Shown here in pieces: positions 32,664 to 42,122 of a stretch of DNA of 64,000 bases (position 1 is its first letter; each line of letters opens with the position of its first letter). Source of the stretch: Peptoniphilaceae bacterium (GTDB taxonomy: Bacteria > Bacillota > Clostridia > Tissierellales > Peptoniphilaceae); the NCBI GenBank assembly GCA_028726605.1, contig JAQYPV010000015.1, positions 1 through 64,000 on the forward strand, read 5' to 3'. The position numbers and the translations under genes were made by a program. A model generated the notes under the pieces. It was given only the letters and a program-made list of their open reading frames with translations. It was not told where the DNA came from and did no database searches.

Positions 32664-32700
32664 TAAAAAACGGCCGCCAAGGGATCCCTTGCGGCCGTTT
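32664..32700 (-). terminator. Intrinsic terminator of hup
   Basis: On the minus strand, AAACGGCCGC and GCGGCCGTTTTTT enclose a second small palindrome (AAGGGATCCCTT). The T run follows directly, 36 bp after the hup stop. Confidence 0.85.
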
Positions 32701-32735
32701 CTCAAGTGATGAAGGCGTAAACGCCCTTCACTTCC

Positions 32736-33014
32736 TTACTTGTTCACCGAATCCTTCAGATTCTTGCCGGCTTTGAAGACCGGCGCCACCGACGCCGGGA
32801 TGTCGATCGTCTCTTCCGGATTGCGCGGATTGCGTCCCGAACGGGCCTTGCGCTGACGGGTCTCAAACGTGCCGAAGCCCACGAGCTGAACCTTCTCGCC
32901 CTTCACCAACGCCTCCGAAACACTGCTGGTGAACGCATCCAACGCGCGGCTGGCGTCAGACTTCGACAAGTTGCTCTTCTCCGCAATCTGTGCAATCAAT
33001 TCCGATTTATTCAT
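32736..33014 (-). CDS. hup: HU-type DNA-binding protein
   Basis: A 92-residue histone-like dimeric nucleoid protein. The helical N-terminus starts MNKSELIAQIAEKSNLSK; GFGTFETRQRKARSGRNPR and the PEETIDIPAS arm contact DNA, and FKAGKNLKDSVN ends the protein. Full length for HU. GGAGG precedes the ATG. It has its own promoter (33057-33084) and terminator, typical of an abundant protein. Confidence 0.95.
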   Translation of the reverse strand: MNKSELIAQIAEKSNLSKSDASRALDAFTSSVSEALVKGEKVQLVGFGTFETRQRKARSGRNPRNPEETIDIPASVAPVFKAGKNLKDSVNK

Positions 33015-33056
33015 GGTTTCCTCCCTAAAAGTGATGTCAGTGAATACTGTAGGTAA

Positions 33057-33084
33057 ATTATATCAAAACCCGCGCCCCTGACAA
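33057..33084 (-). promoter_or_regulatory. Sigma-A promoter of hup
   Basis: On the minus strand, TTGTCA (33079-33084) and a perfect TATAAT (33057-33062) with a 16-bp spacer lie about 43 bp upstream of the start codon. Confidence 0.8.
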
Positions 33085-33191
33085 CTAAAAAACGCCGATT
33101 TTATCCCGTTTTTGCCCGATTTCGGCAATGTTTCGCTTGTAATGCCGACAATGCGCACCGCACTGCCCCTATTTTCTCTCGCGATGTCGAT

Positions 33192-33212
33192 GATTCGCCT
33201 ATCCTGCGAATC
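33192..33212. repeat. 7-bp hairpin after the PrsA-like gene
   Basis: GATTCGC and GCGAATC flank a 7-nt loop about 40 bp beyond the stop at 33251. No U run follows on either strand, so terminator function is uncertain. Confidence 0.3.
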
Positions 33213-33250
33213 GTCTGTCTCGGCGAGACCAGCCCATCGCCCACCGCCGC

Positions 33251-34180
33251 CTATTCGCTCGCCGAAGACACGGCCCCGCTCTCCTCTGCCGGCAGCACAA
33301 TCTCGTCCTCGTAAAAGCGCAGCTGATGGTCCTTCGCCAGTTGGTTCACGTAGGCGAGATACCGCTCCCGGTCGAGCACCGCGCGCACGTGCTCCTCCAC
33401 ATCCGGCCGGCTGTCCTTCTTGCCGTCCAGATGCACCACCCGGTACCGACGCGGATCCGACTGGTAAAAGATCTCCGTCTCGCCCACAGCCATCGCAAAG
33501 AGATCCTCATCCGGCACGCGTGCGTCGTCATAGGCGATGTCGCGATACGCCCCCAACGTCGTCGCCTCAAAGAGGTCGCGATTGTACTTCTCCGCCCCTT
33601 TGACCGCCGCCGTGGCATCCGCCTCCAGCGCCGCCTTCACCTCGTTCGCTTCCTTACGCGTCGGCACGGTGATCTCAGTATACGAGACAAGCGCCGCCTC
33701 CTTGGGATGCTTTGCGATGTAGCGGTCGATGTCGTCCGTCGTGGTCGGCGACGCGGCCAAAAACGCCTTGACGTGCGCACTCGCCTTCGCCGCTTCAGAA
33801 AGCGTCCCCGACAGTTCGCCCGCCGAGACGCCAAACGCATCCAACTGGACCTGCAATCCCGCGGCATCGCCAAAGCGCGCCTGAACCGCATCATTCGCCG
33901 CCACGGCCTCCGCCGTGGCATCGACGGAAAGCTTCCGATCCCGCGCGATGAGCGCCTCGTAGGTCAGTTGGCGCGCCAGCGCCACGTAGCGCTCCCGCAC
34001 CGCGTCCTGATCCGTCGCGTCGATCGGCAGCACCTTGTCCACGAGCGCCGCCTCTTGACGCAAGCGGTCACCGGTGAGGACCGTCTCCCCGTCCACCGTT
34101 GCGATGATGCCGCCCGGCGCGCGACAGCCCCCGAGTAAGAGCGCCGCCGCCAACACCGCGCCGACGCGGAGCGCCTTCAT
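33251..34180 (-). CDS. PrsA/SurA-like foldase lipoprotein
   Basis: A 309-residue lipoprotein: basic start, hydrophobic core and lipobox LLGGC, giving a diacyl anchor on the outer membrane face. An N-terminal helical chaperone domain is followed by a parvulin-like segment (about 165-265: VSYTEITVPTRKEA, then DVEEHVRAVLDRERY) that is weak compared with active PpiC domains. This resembles clostridial PrsA-type proteins helping exported proteins fold. The ATG at 34180 overlaps the hslO stop as ATGA; a GTG two codons up is also possible. Confidence 0.7.
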   Translation of the reverse strand: MKALRVGAVLAAALLLGGCRAPGGIIATVDGETVLTGDRLRQEAALVDKVLPIDATDQDAVRERYVALARQLTYEALIARDRKLSVDATAEAVAANDAVQARFGDAAGLQVQLDAFGVSAGELSGTLSEAAKASAHVKAFLAASPTTTDDIDRYIAKHPKEAALVSYTEITVPTRKEANEVKAALEADATAAVKGAEKYNRDLFEATTLGAYRDIAYDDARVPDEDLFAMAVGETEIFYQSDPRRYRVVHLDGKKDSRPDVEEHVRAVLDRERYLAYVNQLAKDHQLRFYEDEIVLPAEESGAVSSASE

Positions 34181-35058
34181 GTCCACACTTCCCCCTCGCG
34201 GCGCAATTCGTCCGCAGAAAAATGATAGGCCGTCCGGCAGAATTCGCAGACCACCTCGGCCCCGCCGTCTTCCTCAGCCATCTGTCGGCGATCCGCCTCG
34301 TCGATGGAGAGGAGGGCGTCCAGCATCTTCTGATGGCTGCAATGGCAGACGTAATGCGGCTGGGTCGTGGCCAAAAGCTCGGGCTCCAGCGTCGCAAACT
34401 TCTCCTTCAGGATGGCCTCCGGCGTGAGACCCTCGGAGAGCATGGTGGTCATGCTGGGTAGCGTCTCCAACACGTCCTCCAATTTCTCGATGTCCTCCTC
34501 CGTGTGATCCGGCAAGAGCTGGACGAAGAGACCACCGGCGTGCGAGACGTGGTGATCCGGCTCCACCAAGACGCCCAGCGAGATGATGCTGGGCTTCTGC
34601 TCGGACTGAAAGAAATAGGACGCGAAGTCCTCGGCAATTTCGCCGCTCACGAGCTCCGTGAGCCCGGAAAACGGCTTTTTCATGCCGTAACCGCGCACGA
34701 GCGAGAGCGTGCCATCGCGACCGACCCAGCCACCCACGTCCAAGTGGCCGTCCTCGCGCGAGGGGATGTCCACCTCCGGCCGTTCCGCCGTCACGCGCGC
34801 CTCGCCGACGCCGTCCGTCAAACCCACTAGGTAACCGCCTGGGCCGCCACCCTTGATGTTGACGGTGATGGAGTCGCCCGGGTTTTCCAAGCCCAAAGAC
34901 AAGATGCTCATCATGGTGAGGACCCGCCCCATGGCGGCCGTGGCTGTGGTGGACGCGTTGTGGATGTTGCGCATCTCCTCCACCATGTCCGTGGTGTCCG
35001 CCACGAAAAAGCGCACGTGACCCAGGGGATCGATGGCGCGTAAAATCTGATCAGTCAT
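34177..35058 (-). CDS. hslO: Hsp33 redox-regulated chaperone
   Basis: A 293-residue cytosolic holdase switched on by oxidation. The N-terminal MTDQILRAID, GGGPGGYLVGLTDGVGEARV and the GYGMKKPFSGLTELVSGEIAEDF segment are typical. The C-terminal zinc site is complete, with CHC in HYVCHCSHQKM and CEFC near the end. ATG 35058 follows AGAGGGAA. It is coupled to the foldase gene by a 4-bp overlap, an apt pairing of cytosolic and extracytosolic chaperones. Confidence 0.93.
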   Translation of the reverse strand: MTDQILRAIDPLGHVRFFVADTTDMVEEMRNIHNASTTATAAMGRVLTMMSILSLGLENPGDSITVNIKGGGPGGYLVGLTDGVGEARVTAERPEVDIPSREDGHLDVGGWVGRDGTLSLVRGYGMKKPFSGLTELVSGEIAEDFASYFFQSEQKPSIISLGVLVEPDHHVSHAGGLFVQLLPDHTEEDIEKLEDVLETLPSMTTMLSEGLTPEAILKEKFATLEPELLATTQPHYVCHCSHQKMLDALLSIDEADRRQMAEEDGGAEVVCEFCRTAYHFSADELRREGEVWT

Positions 35059-35124
35059 GTTCCCTCTTCTCTTTTTCTGTGATTCTCGGATCTTCAACGT
35101 TCCTTCCTCTTTTACCCAAGAAAG

Positions 35125-35165
35125 ACAAGAAAAAAGACCGGCGTCGGTGACGTCGATCTATCGCG
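35125..35165 (-). terminator. Weak terminator after csp
   Basis: On the minus strand, a short ACCG-ACGC-CGGT hairpin followed by CTTTTTTC lies about 40 bp past the csp stop. The stem is only 4-5 bp. Confidence 0.35.
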
Positions 35166-35199
35166 TTTCATCATCTATAAAAACCGAAAATTCGATTCC

Positions 35200-35403
35200 T
35201 TATAATTTCTGAACGTTAGCTGCTTGCGGACCTTTTTCCCCGTCCACGACATCGAACTCGACGTCCTGACCTTCATCCAGCGTGCGAAATTCACCCGTGT
35301 TGGGCAGAGCAGAGAAGTGTACGAAGACGTCGTTGCCGTCCTCCGCGGAAATGAATCCGTAACCCTTCGACGCGCTGAACCATTTAACCGTGCCTTTTAC
35401 CAT
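35200..35403 (-). CDS. csp: Cold-shock protein
   Basis: A 67-residue OB-fold RNA-binding protein: [15 protein letters not shown] (RNP1-like), DVFVHFSAL (RNP2) and the [20 protein letters not shown] end. All the aromatic RNA-contact residues are in place. The start at ATG 35403 follows GGAGG, with an in-frame codon run above it. A consensus promoter at 35454-35482 gives a short leader of about 45 nt with a small AGCC-AGAA-GGCT hairpin, so the long cold-sensing leader of enterobacterial cspA is absent. Confidence 0.93.
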   Translation of the reverse strand: MVKGTVKWFSASKGYGFISAEDGNDVFVHFSALPNTGEFRTLDEGQDVEFDVVDGEKGPQAANVQKL

Positions 35404-35453
35404 AATCGAATTTTCCTCCAAATCGTTTACTTAGCCTTCTGGCTACTTTTGAT

Positions 35454-35482
35454 ACTTTAGCACGAAACCCCCTGAGTGTCAA
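35454..35482 (-). promoter_or_regulatory. Strong sigma-A promoter of csp
   Basis: On the minus strand, a consensus TTGACA (35477-35482), a 17-bp spacer and TAAAGT (35454-35459). Confidence 0.8.
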
Positions 35483-35629
35483 TTTGGACACCGCCCCGCG
35501 GCTTTCGGCATCGACACGGCGCACCCCAGGCCCCCGCAGGGACGTTCGGGAGCCTGAGCGAGACGCCAACCGAAATGACGCTGCTCTGCGTCGCGATGCT
35601 TACCGTAAGGGGCGCGGCTTCGGCGCGAA

Positions 35630-38278
35630 CTACGCCTCAGCCAGGCGCTGCGCTTCGGCGATGGCCTTTTCCAGATCGGGCAGCATGCCCTGATAGCCGG
35701 CGAGCTTCTCGCGCTCTTTGTCCACGACCGCCGCCGGGGCTTTGAAGGTGAAACCTTCGTTTGAAAGTTTCTTCGAAAGGCGCGCAATTTCCCCCTCGAC
35801 GCGCTCTTTTTCTCTGCTGAGTTTCTCTACTTCCGCGGCGAAGTCCACGAGGCCCTTGAGCGGCAGGTAGATCTTGAGCTGTTCCTGCACGATGGTGGCC
35901 GCGTCCTCCACGGCGTCGCCCATGGGTTCGATGGTGACCGCCTCGGCGCGCGCCAGCGTCATGATGCGGCTCTGCATGGTCTCCAACGTGGCCTTGACGG
36001 TGGCGTCGTCCGTCTGGAAGATCACGCGAATGAGGCGTCCCGGCGCCACATCGCGACTCTGACGCTCGTTGCGGATGGCCGTGATGGCGCCGATGACCAT
36101 AGTGATGGCGGCTTCGTCATCGGGATAGCGGTAGGTATCGTCCCCCGTGGGATACGGCGCGTGGATGATCTTGCCCTCGGTCTTCGGGATGGCCGCCCAG
36201 ATCTCTTCGGTGATGAAGGGCATGATGGGATGCAGCAGGCGCACGATGGCGCGAATGACGTGCAACAGGACCGCCAGGGCGTTGCGCTTGGCCTCTTCGT
36301 CATCGCCGTAGAGGCGCTCCTTCACCATCTCGATGTACCAGTCGCAGAACGAGAACCACGTGAAGTCGTAGATCTCGCGCGCTGCCAGGCCGATTTCGAA
36401 GGCATCCAGGTTGCGATTGACGTTCTGCTCCACCGTGTTGAGCGCGGACAGGATCCAGCGGTCTTCCATCTGGAGCGAGTCTTCGCGAATGGTCTGATCC
36501 ATCTCGGGATCCACGTGCAGGAGCACGAAGCGCGTGGCGTTCCACAGCTTGTTGGCAAAGTTGCGGCTCGCCTCCACGCGTTTTTCCGAAAAGCGCGTGT
36601 CGTTGCCGGGCGAGTTGCCCGTGACCAGCGTATAGCGCAGCGCATCCGCGCCGTACTGGTCGATGACGTCCAGCGGATCCACGCCGTTGCCGAGGGACTT
36701 GGACATCTTGCGGCCCAATTCATCGCGCACGAGCCCGTTGAAGTACACGTGATGGAACGGAGACTGGCCCGTGAAGTGCATGGCGCTGAAGACCATGCGG
36801 ATGACCCAGAAGAAGATGATGTCGTAGCCCGTGACGAGCACGTCCGTGGGGTAGAACTTCTGCATGTCTTCCGTCTCTTCCGGCCAGCCCAACGTCGAAA
36901 ACGGCCAGAGCGCGGACGAGAACCACGTGTCGAGCGTGTCCGGATCCTGATGCAGGTGGTGGCTGCCGCACTTGGGGCACGCCTGTGGCTCGTGTTCCGA
37001 GACGATGACTTCTCCGCAGTCGTGGCAGTACCACACGGGAATGCGATGCCCCCACCACAGCTGACGAGAGATGGTCCAGTCGTGAATGTTGTCGATCCAG
37101 TTCATATAGATCTTGCTGAAGCGCTCCGGCACCAGCTTGAGCGCCCCGGACTCAAGCGCCTCTTTGGCGCCCTTGATGTACTCGTCCATGGCGACGAACC
37201 ACTGTTTGGAGAGCAGCGGCTCGATGACCGTGCCCGAGCGGGAGCAGTGTCCCACCGCATGCGAGAGGGTTTCGACGTGGTCTAAGAGGCCCTGTTCTTC
37301 GAGGTCTTTCACCATGCGCTTGCGCGCTTCATAGCGGTCAAGGCCGGAATAGGGCGCATACCCTTCGGCGATGGTGGCGTCGTTGTTGATGACCACGCAC
37401 TGGCCCAGGTCGTGGCGCGCGCCCACTTCGAAGTCGTTGGGGTCGTGGCTCGGGGTGATCTTCACGCAGCCCGTGCCGTACTCCATGTCCACGTAGGCGT
37501 CGGCGATGACGGGGATCTCACGTCCCACCAACGGCAGGGTCAAGGTCTTTCCCACGACGTCCTTAAAGCGCTCGTCCTCGGGATTCACCGCCACGGCGAG
37601 GTCGCCCAAGAGGGTCTCCGGGCGGGTCGTCGCAATCATCATCGACCCCGAACCGTCCGTGAAGGGGTAGCGGATGTACCAGAGATGCCCTTCCTCTTCG
37701 ATGTGGTCCACTTCGGCGTCGGAAATGGCCGTGCCACAATCCGGGCACCAATTGACGATGCGGTCGCCGCGGTAGATTTTGCCCTCTTTATAAAGGGCCT
37801 CGAACACGAGAAAGACCACATGCGAAAGGCCCTCGTCCATGGTGAAGCGCTCGCGCGACCAGTCGCACGACACGCCCATTTTGCGGAGCTGTTTGCGGAT
37901 GGTGCCACCGTATTCGCGCGTCCAGTCCCATGCCTCTTCCAAGAAGCGCTCACGGCCCACGTCCTGTTTGGTGAGGCCCTGCGCGGCGAGCTTGTCTTTG
38001 ACCTTGGCTTCGGTGGAGATGGAGGCGTGGTCCGTGCCGGGCAACCACAGCACTTCGTAACCCGACATGCGCTTCCAGCGGATGAGAATGTCCTGCAACG
38101 TCGAGACCAGCGCGTGTCCCATATGTAACTGACCTGTCACGTTCGGGGGCGGCATAACGATGGTGTAGGCGGGCTTTTCGCTCTGGGCATCGGCCACAAA
38201 ATCGCCGTCGGCTTCCCAGGCGGCGTAAATGCGATCCTCAAAGGACTTAGGATCGTAGGTTTTTTCGAGTTGTGTCAT
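35630..38278 (-). CDS. valS: Valyl-tRNA synthetase
   Basis: An 882-residue class I synthetase. The HIGH-type motif lies in PPNVTGQLHMGHAL, an editing CP1 domain spans about 190-330 (TTRPETLLGD), a CxxC pair in the zinc-like insert (HDCGEV, CPKCGSH) follows, then KMSKSLGNG. A C-terminal coiled coil (VEKLSREKERVEGEIARLSKK) closes it. The ATG at 38278 follows GAGGGGGA. No T-box is seen upstream; the only gene between it and the divergent ppdK unit is a 51-residue membrane protein. Confidence 0.95.
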   Translation of the reverse strand: MTQLEKTYDPKSFEDRIYAAWEADGDFVADAQSEKPAYTIVMPPPNVTGQLHMGHALVSTLQDILIRWKRMSGYEVLWLPGTDHASISTEAKVKDKLAAQGLTKQDVGRERFLEEAWDWTREYGGTIRKQLRKMGVSCDWSRERFTMDEGLSHVVFLVFEALYKEGKIYRGDRIVNWCPDCGTAISDAEVDHIEEEGHLWYIRYPFTDGSGSMMIATTRPETLLGDLAVAVNPEDERFKDVVGKTLTLPLVGREIPVIADAYVDMEYGTGCVKITPSHDPNDFEVGARHDLGQCVVINNDATIAEGYAPYSGLDRYEARKRMVKDLEEQGLLDHVETLSHAVGHCSRSGTVIEPLLSKQWFVAMDEYIKGAKEALESGALKLVPERFSKIYMNWIDNIHDWTISRQLWWGHRIPVWYCHDCGEVIVSEHEPQACPKCGSHHLHQDPDTLDTWFSSALWPFSTLGWPEETEDMQKFYPTDVLVTGYDIIFFWVIRMVFSAMHFTGQSPFHHVYFNGLVRDELGRKMSKSLGNGVDPLDVIDQYGADALRYTLVTGNSPGNDTRFSEKRVEASRNFANKLWNATRFVLLHVDPEMDQTIREDSLQMEDRWILSALNTVEQNVNRNLDAFEIGLAAREIYDFTWFSFCDWYIEMVKERLYGDDEEAKRNALAVLLHVIRAIVRLLHPIMPFITEEIWAAIPKTEGKIIHAPYPTGDDTYRYPDDEAAITMVIGAITAIRNERQSRDVAPGRLIRVIFQTDDATVKATLETMQSRIMTLARAEAVTIEPMGDAVEDAATIVQEQLKIYLPLKGLVDFAAEVEKLSREKERVEGEIARLSKKLSNEGFTFKAPAAVVDKEREKLAGYQGMLPDLEKAIAEAQRLAEA

Positions 38279-38289
38279 CGTCGTCCCCC

Positions 38290-38445
38290 TCACAGCTTAG
38301 CAGACTGGATGGCCATCACGATGATGCCGAGCACCATCGCCACGGCAAGCCCGATGGCGACGACGCGCGCAGTGGTGGAGTGACTGGAACGTGAATGGTG
38401 ATTCGACGTTTTTGCGCCGTTTTTTTTGGAATCTGTCGGTTTCAT
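38290..38445 (-). CDS. Small single-helix membrane protein, 51 residues
   Basis: ATG 38445 follows a strong AAAGGAG. The N-terminal half is cytoplasmic, polar and rich in His, Ser and Thr (SKKNGAKTSNHHSRSSHST). The C-terminal half is one hydrophobic helix (VVAIGLAVAMVLGIIVMAI). It ends 12 bp before the valS start, so it shares the valS transcript. It resembles the short membrane proteins often found unannotated in Firmicutes. No function is assigned. Confidence 0.6.
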   Translation of the reverse strand: MKPTDSKKNGAKTSNHHSRSSHSTTARVVAIGLAVAMVLGIIVMAIQSAKL

Positions 38446-38571
38446 GGATACTCCTTTCCCGTTGACTTGCTCTATTCTAACACAGCCTTTCCGCCACGAC
38501 AGAAACATGAAACGACGCGATTGTGATAAAATATGTCGGAGGACAAAGCGGATGGCGGGAAGGTGGAAGAA

Positions 38572-39417
38572 ATGGAAAATGTGGTCATCTATGCACTGAG
38601 CGATGGCGATGCGAACGTGCTCGCCCCCTTGCTGACGCACTTGTATGACCTTGCCCATTTCCCCTACGTCTTGCGCGTCCATGGGCTGCTCGCCCATCGG
38701 GACGACTTGGAGGCGGTTTTCCACCAGGCCTTACACGAGCCGACCCTGCCGCGATTTGTTCATCTCTTCGCGTCCGATGCCCTGGCCCAAGCGGTCGAAG
38801 CGTTTTGCGCTTCCAACGGCTGCGAGGCCAAAGATCTCTATGCGTTTTTGACGGATAAAGAACGGCCGAAGCGCCAGGATGACAGCCGCGCGTGCGCGCG
38901 CTGGCAGGCGATGGACTTCACCACGCATTTTGATGATGGCAAGCACCCGGAGGGTATTTTAGAGGCGGATGTGTGTCTCACGGGGGTGTCGCGCACCTCC
39001 AAAACGCCGCTCTCGGTGTACTTGGCCAGTCGCAACTTGCGAGTAGCCAATGTCCCATTGCTTCCGGAGAGCCCGCCGCCGGTGGAGCTGTATCGCCTGC
39101 CGCCCGGCCGGATTTTCGGATTGACGGCGAGCGTGGAGAGACTCATGACCCTACGACGCGAACGCCTGAAGTCTCTGGGGTTGCCGCCCGATGCCGCGTA
39201 TGCGAGTGAGGCGCGGATCCGCGAGGAACTCAGGTTTGCGGACGGCGTCATGAAGAAAATCGGCTGTGCGATCATCGACGTGTCGTTGCGCGCGGTGGAG
39301 GAGTCCGCGGAGATCATTCTGCGCCTCTTGGCCGCACAGCAGACGGACGCCGTGAGAACGGCCGATGAAATGAACCGTGTGAACGATGGAAATCGAAAGG
39401 AGAGCATCGAGGGATGA
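38572..39417 (+). CDS. Divergent DUF299 regulator next to ppdK
   Basis: 281 residues, a second member of the kinase/pyrophosphorylase family that controls PPDK. The GVSRTSKTPLSVYLA P-loop and NVPLLPESPPP segment match the YqfL-type copy at 17489-18337. The N-terminus reads YALSDGDANVLA instead of the canonical SDSTGET motif, and the first about 110 residues are diverged. Its stop overlaps the ppdK start (ATGA), strongly implying that it acts on that enzyme. ATG 38572 follows AAGGTGG; an ATG at 38533 has no ribosome site. Confidence 0.85.
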   Translation: MENVVIYALSDGDANVLAPLLTHLYDLAHFPYVLRVHGLLAHRDDLEAVFHQALHEPTLPRFVHLFASDALAQAVEAFCASNGCEAKDLYAFLTDKERPKRQDDSRACARWQAMDFTTHFDDGKHPEGILEADVCLTGVSRTSKTPLSVYLASRNLRVANVPLLPESPPPVELYRLPPGRIFGLTASVERLMTLRRERLKSLGLPPDAAYASEARIREELRFADGVMKKIGCAIIDVSLRAVEESAEIILRLLAAQQTDAVRTADEMNRVNDGNRKESIEG

Positions 39418-42041
39418 CGAAATTTGTCTATGACTTTAAGGAGGGCAATAAGGATCAGCGCCTCCTCCTCGGCGGTAAAGGAGCCAACCTCGCCGAGATG
39501 ACGAACTTAGGCATCAATGTACCGCAGGGCTTTATTGTCACGACGGAAGCCTGCACCGAATTCCAGAAGCAGCAAGAACTGTGGCCGGAACTCAAAGAGG
39601 AAATTGCCGCACACTTAAAGACCTTGGAAGAGACGACGGGCAAGAAATTCGGCGATGAGTCGGATCCGCTCTTGGTTTCGGTCCGCTCGGGCGCACCGAT
39701 CTCCATGCCTGGCATGATGGACACCATCCTGAACTTGGGTCTCAACGACATCTCGGTCAAAGCGGTGGCGGAAAAATCGGGCAACGCGCACTGGGCGTAT
39801 GACTCCTATCGCCGCTTCATCACGATGTTCTCGGACGTAGCCATCGGTCTGGATCGCACGAAGTTCGAAGAGATCCTGGAGAAGGCCAAGGCCGATGCCG
39901 GCGTGGAACAGGACTACGAGCTGTCCGCCGAGCAGTTGGAACAGATTGTCAACGACTATAAGGTGCTCTACAAAGAGCTCAAGGGCGAGGAATTCCCGCA
40001 GGATCCGCAGGTACAGCTGGAAAAGGCCATCACTGCGGTGTTCGAGAGCTGGAACAATGAGCGCGCCATCCTCTACCGCAAGATGAATGAGATCCCGGAC
40101 GATCTGGGCACTGCGGTCAACGTCCAGCAGATGGTCTTCGGCAACATGTCGAACACGTCGGGCACGGGCGTGGCCTTCACGCGTAACCCGGCGACCGGTG
40201 AGAACGCCATCTTCGGCGAATACCTCATCAACGCTCAGGGAGAGGACGTCGTGGCCGGTATCCGCACTCCGTCTACGATCAAGCACCTCGAAGATGAGAT
40301 GCCGGAAGTCTACGAAGAGTTCATGAAGACGGCGCACCTCTTGGAAGATCACTACGCCGACATGCAGGATATGGAATTCACCATCCAGGACGCCAAGCTC
40401 TACCTGTTGCAGACGCGTAACGGCAAGCGCACAGCGAAGGCTGCGGTGAAGGTGGCGGTCGACCTCGTTCACGAGGGCAAGATCGACAAGGAGACGGCCA
40501 TCACGCGCGTGGAGCCGAAGGCGCTGGATCAACTCCTGCACCCGACGTTCACGGCGGAGGCCATGAAGAATGCGACGGAACTGACTCGCGGTCTTGCGGC
40601 TTCTCCGGGTGCTGCCACGGGTAAGATTTCGTTCAGCGCAGAGGATGCGGAAAAGCGCGCTGCTGCGGGCGAGACGGTCATCCTGGTGCGTCTGGAGACC
40701 TCACCGGAAGACCTGCGCGGCATGGTTTCGGCCAGCGGCATCGTTACCGCGCGTGGCGGTATGACATCGCACGCGGCGGTCGTGGCCCGTGGTATGGGCA
40801 AGTGCTGCGTCTCGGGCGCGCACGATCTGCGCATTGACTACGACAAGCAGACGGTCACCATCAACGGCAAGTCCTTCGGTCCCAACGACACGTTGTCGCT
40901 GGACGGCTCGACGGGCGCGGTCTACGAGGGCGAACTGGCCACGGAAGAGCCGAAGCTCACGGGTGAGTTCGGCGAGTTCATGAGCTGGGTCAACGAAGTC
41001 AAGCGCCTGGCGGTCCGCACGAACGCCGATACGCCGCGCGATGCGAAGCAGGCCATCGAGTTCGGTGCGGAGGGCATCGGCCTCTGCCGTACGGAGCACA
41101 TGTTCTTCGAAGGCGACCGCATCAACGCGGTGCGTGAGATGATCTTGTCGAATGACGACGAGACGCGTCAGAAGGCGTTGGATGAAATTCGTCCGATGCT
41201 GGAAGAAGACTTCTATCAGATGTACAAGATCATGGAAGATCGCCCGATGACCATTCGTCTGTTGGATCCGCCGCTTCACGAATTCGTGCCGCATACGACG
41301 GAAGAGCAGCAGACCATCGCCGATCTGATGGGCATCCCGCTGGAAGAGGTCAAGGCGCGCGTGGACGCGTTGGCGGAAGCCAACCCGATGCTAGGTCATC
41401 GCGGTCTGCGTCTGGCGATCACCTGGCCGGCCATCTACGCGACGCTGGCGCGTGCCATCATGCAGGCGGCGTTGCGCGCGACGGCGGACGGCATCGAGGG
41501 CATCAAGCCGGAGATCATGATCCCGCTTACGATCGACAAGAAGGAATTCGACTACGTCGCCAAGGTCGTTCGCGACGAGGTGGAGAAGGTCTTCGAGGAG
41601 CAGGGCAAGAGGCTCGACTACCTGGTCGGCACCATGATCGAGACGCCGCGCGCGTGCATCGTGGCGGATGAGATTGCCGAGTCGGCGCAGTTCTTCTCGT
41701 TCGGCACCAACGACCTCACGCAGATGGGCTTCGGCTTCTCGCGTGATGACGCCGGCAAGTTCTTAACGGACTACATCGACAAGAAGATCTTCGAGAAGGA
41801 TCCGTTCGTCTCACTCGACCAGAAGGGCATTGGCGGCTTCGTGAAGATGGCGGTGGAAAAAGGTCGCAAGACCAACCCGGATCTGCACTTGGGCATCTGC
41901 GGTGAGCACGGTGGTGACCCGGCGACCGTGAAGTTCCTGGACGGCGTGGGTCTGGACTACGTCTCCTGCTCGCCGTTCCGTGTGCCTATCGCTCGCCTCG
42001 CCGCCGCTCAGGCCGTCGTGGAAGCGAAGAACGCGAAGTAA
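39414..42041 (+). CDS. ppdK: Pyruvate, phosphate dikinase
   Basis: An 875-residue enzyme interconverting pyruvate + ATP + Pi and PEP + AMP + PPi. The nucleotide-binding N-terminal domain (LLGGKGANLAEMTNLG, VSVRSGAPISMPGMMDT) and the swivelling domain with catalytic His453 and regulatory Thr451 (GGMTSHAAVVARGMG) are present. The C-terminal TIM barrel carries GIGLCRTEHMFF and SFGTNDLTQMGFGFSRDD. The Thr two residues before the His is the DUF299 target, matching the coupled upstream gene. It ends at a strong terminator, and codon choice is strongly biased, suggesting high expression. Confidence 0.96.
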   Translation: MTKFVYDFKEGNKDQRLLLGGKGANLAEMTNLGINVPQGFIVTTEACTEFQKQQELWPELKEEIAAHLKTLEETTGKKFGDESDPLLVSVRSGAPISMPGMMDTILNLGLNDISVKAVAEKSGNAHWAYDSYRRFITMFSDVAIGLDRTKFEEILEKAKADAGVEQDYELSAEQLEQIVNDYKVLYKELKGEEFPQDPQVQLEKAITAVFESWNNERAILYRKMNEIPDDLGTAVNVQQMVFGNMSNTSGTGVAFTRNPATGENAIFGEYLINAQGEDVVAGIRTPSTIKHLEDEMPEVYEEFMKTAHLLEDHYADMQDMEFTIQDAKLYLLQTRNGKRTAKAAVKVAVDLVHEGKIDKETAITRVEPKALDQLLHPTFTAEAMKNATELTRGLAASPGAATGKISFSAEDAEKRAAAGETVILVRLETSPEDLRGMVSASGIVTARGGMTSHAAVVARGMGKCCVSGAHDLRIDYDKQTVTINGKSFGPNDTLSLDGSTGAVYEGELATEEPKLTGEFGEFMSWVNEVKRLAVRTNADTPRDAKQAIEFGAEGIGLCRTEHMFFEGDRINAVREMILSNDDETRQKALDEIRPMLEEDFYQMYKIMEDRPMTIRLLDPPLHEFVPHTTEEQQTIADLMGIPLEEVKARVDALAEANPMLGHRGLRLAITWPAIYATLARAIMQAALRATADGIEGIKPEIMIPLTIDKKEFDYVAKVVRDEVEKVFEEQGKRLDYLVGTMIETPRACIVADEIAESAQFFSFGTNDLTQMGFGFSRDDAGKFLTDYIDKKIFEKDPFVSLDQKGIGGFVKMAVEKGRKTNPDLHLGICGEHGGDPATVKFLDGVGLDYVSCSPFRVPIARLAAAQAVVEAKNAK

Positions 42042-42085
42042 AAGAAGAATTTTCGAGGACGACCCCATGGAGTCATCCTCAGGTT

Positions 42086-42122
42086 CAAAAAAACCGGAAG
42101 GCTTGGCCTCCCGGTTTTTTTT
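42086..42122 (+). terminator. Intrinsic terminator of ppdK
   Basis: AAAAAAACCGGAAGGC and GCCTCCCGGTTTTTTTT form a stem with a short TTGG loop, 45 bp past the ppdK stop. Confidence 0.88.

Noticed and set aside
32126..32709. Open frames across hairpin array 2
   Set aside because: Same reason: period 54 keeps frames open, with no start signals and no purifying pattern.
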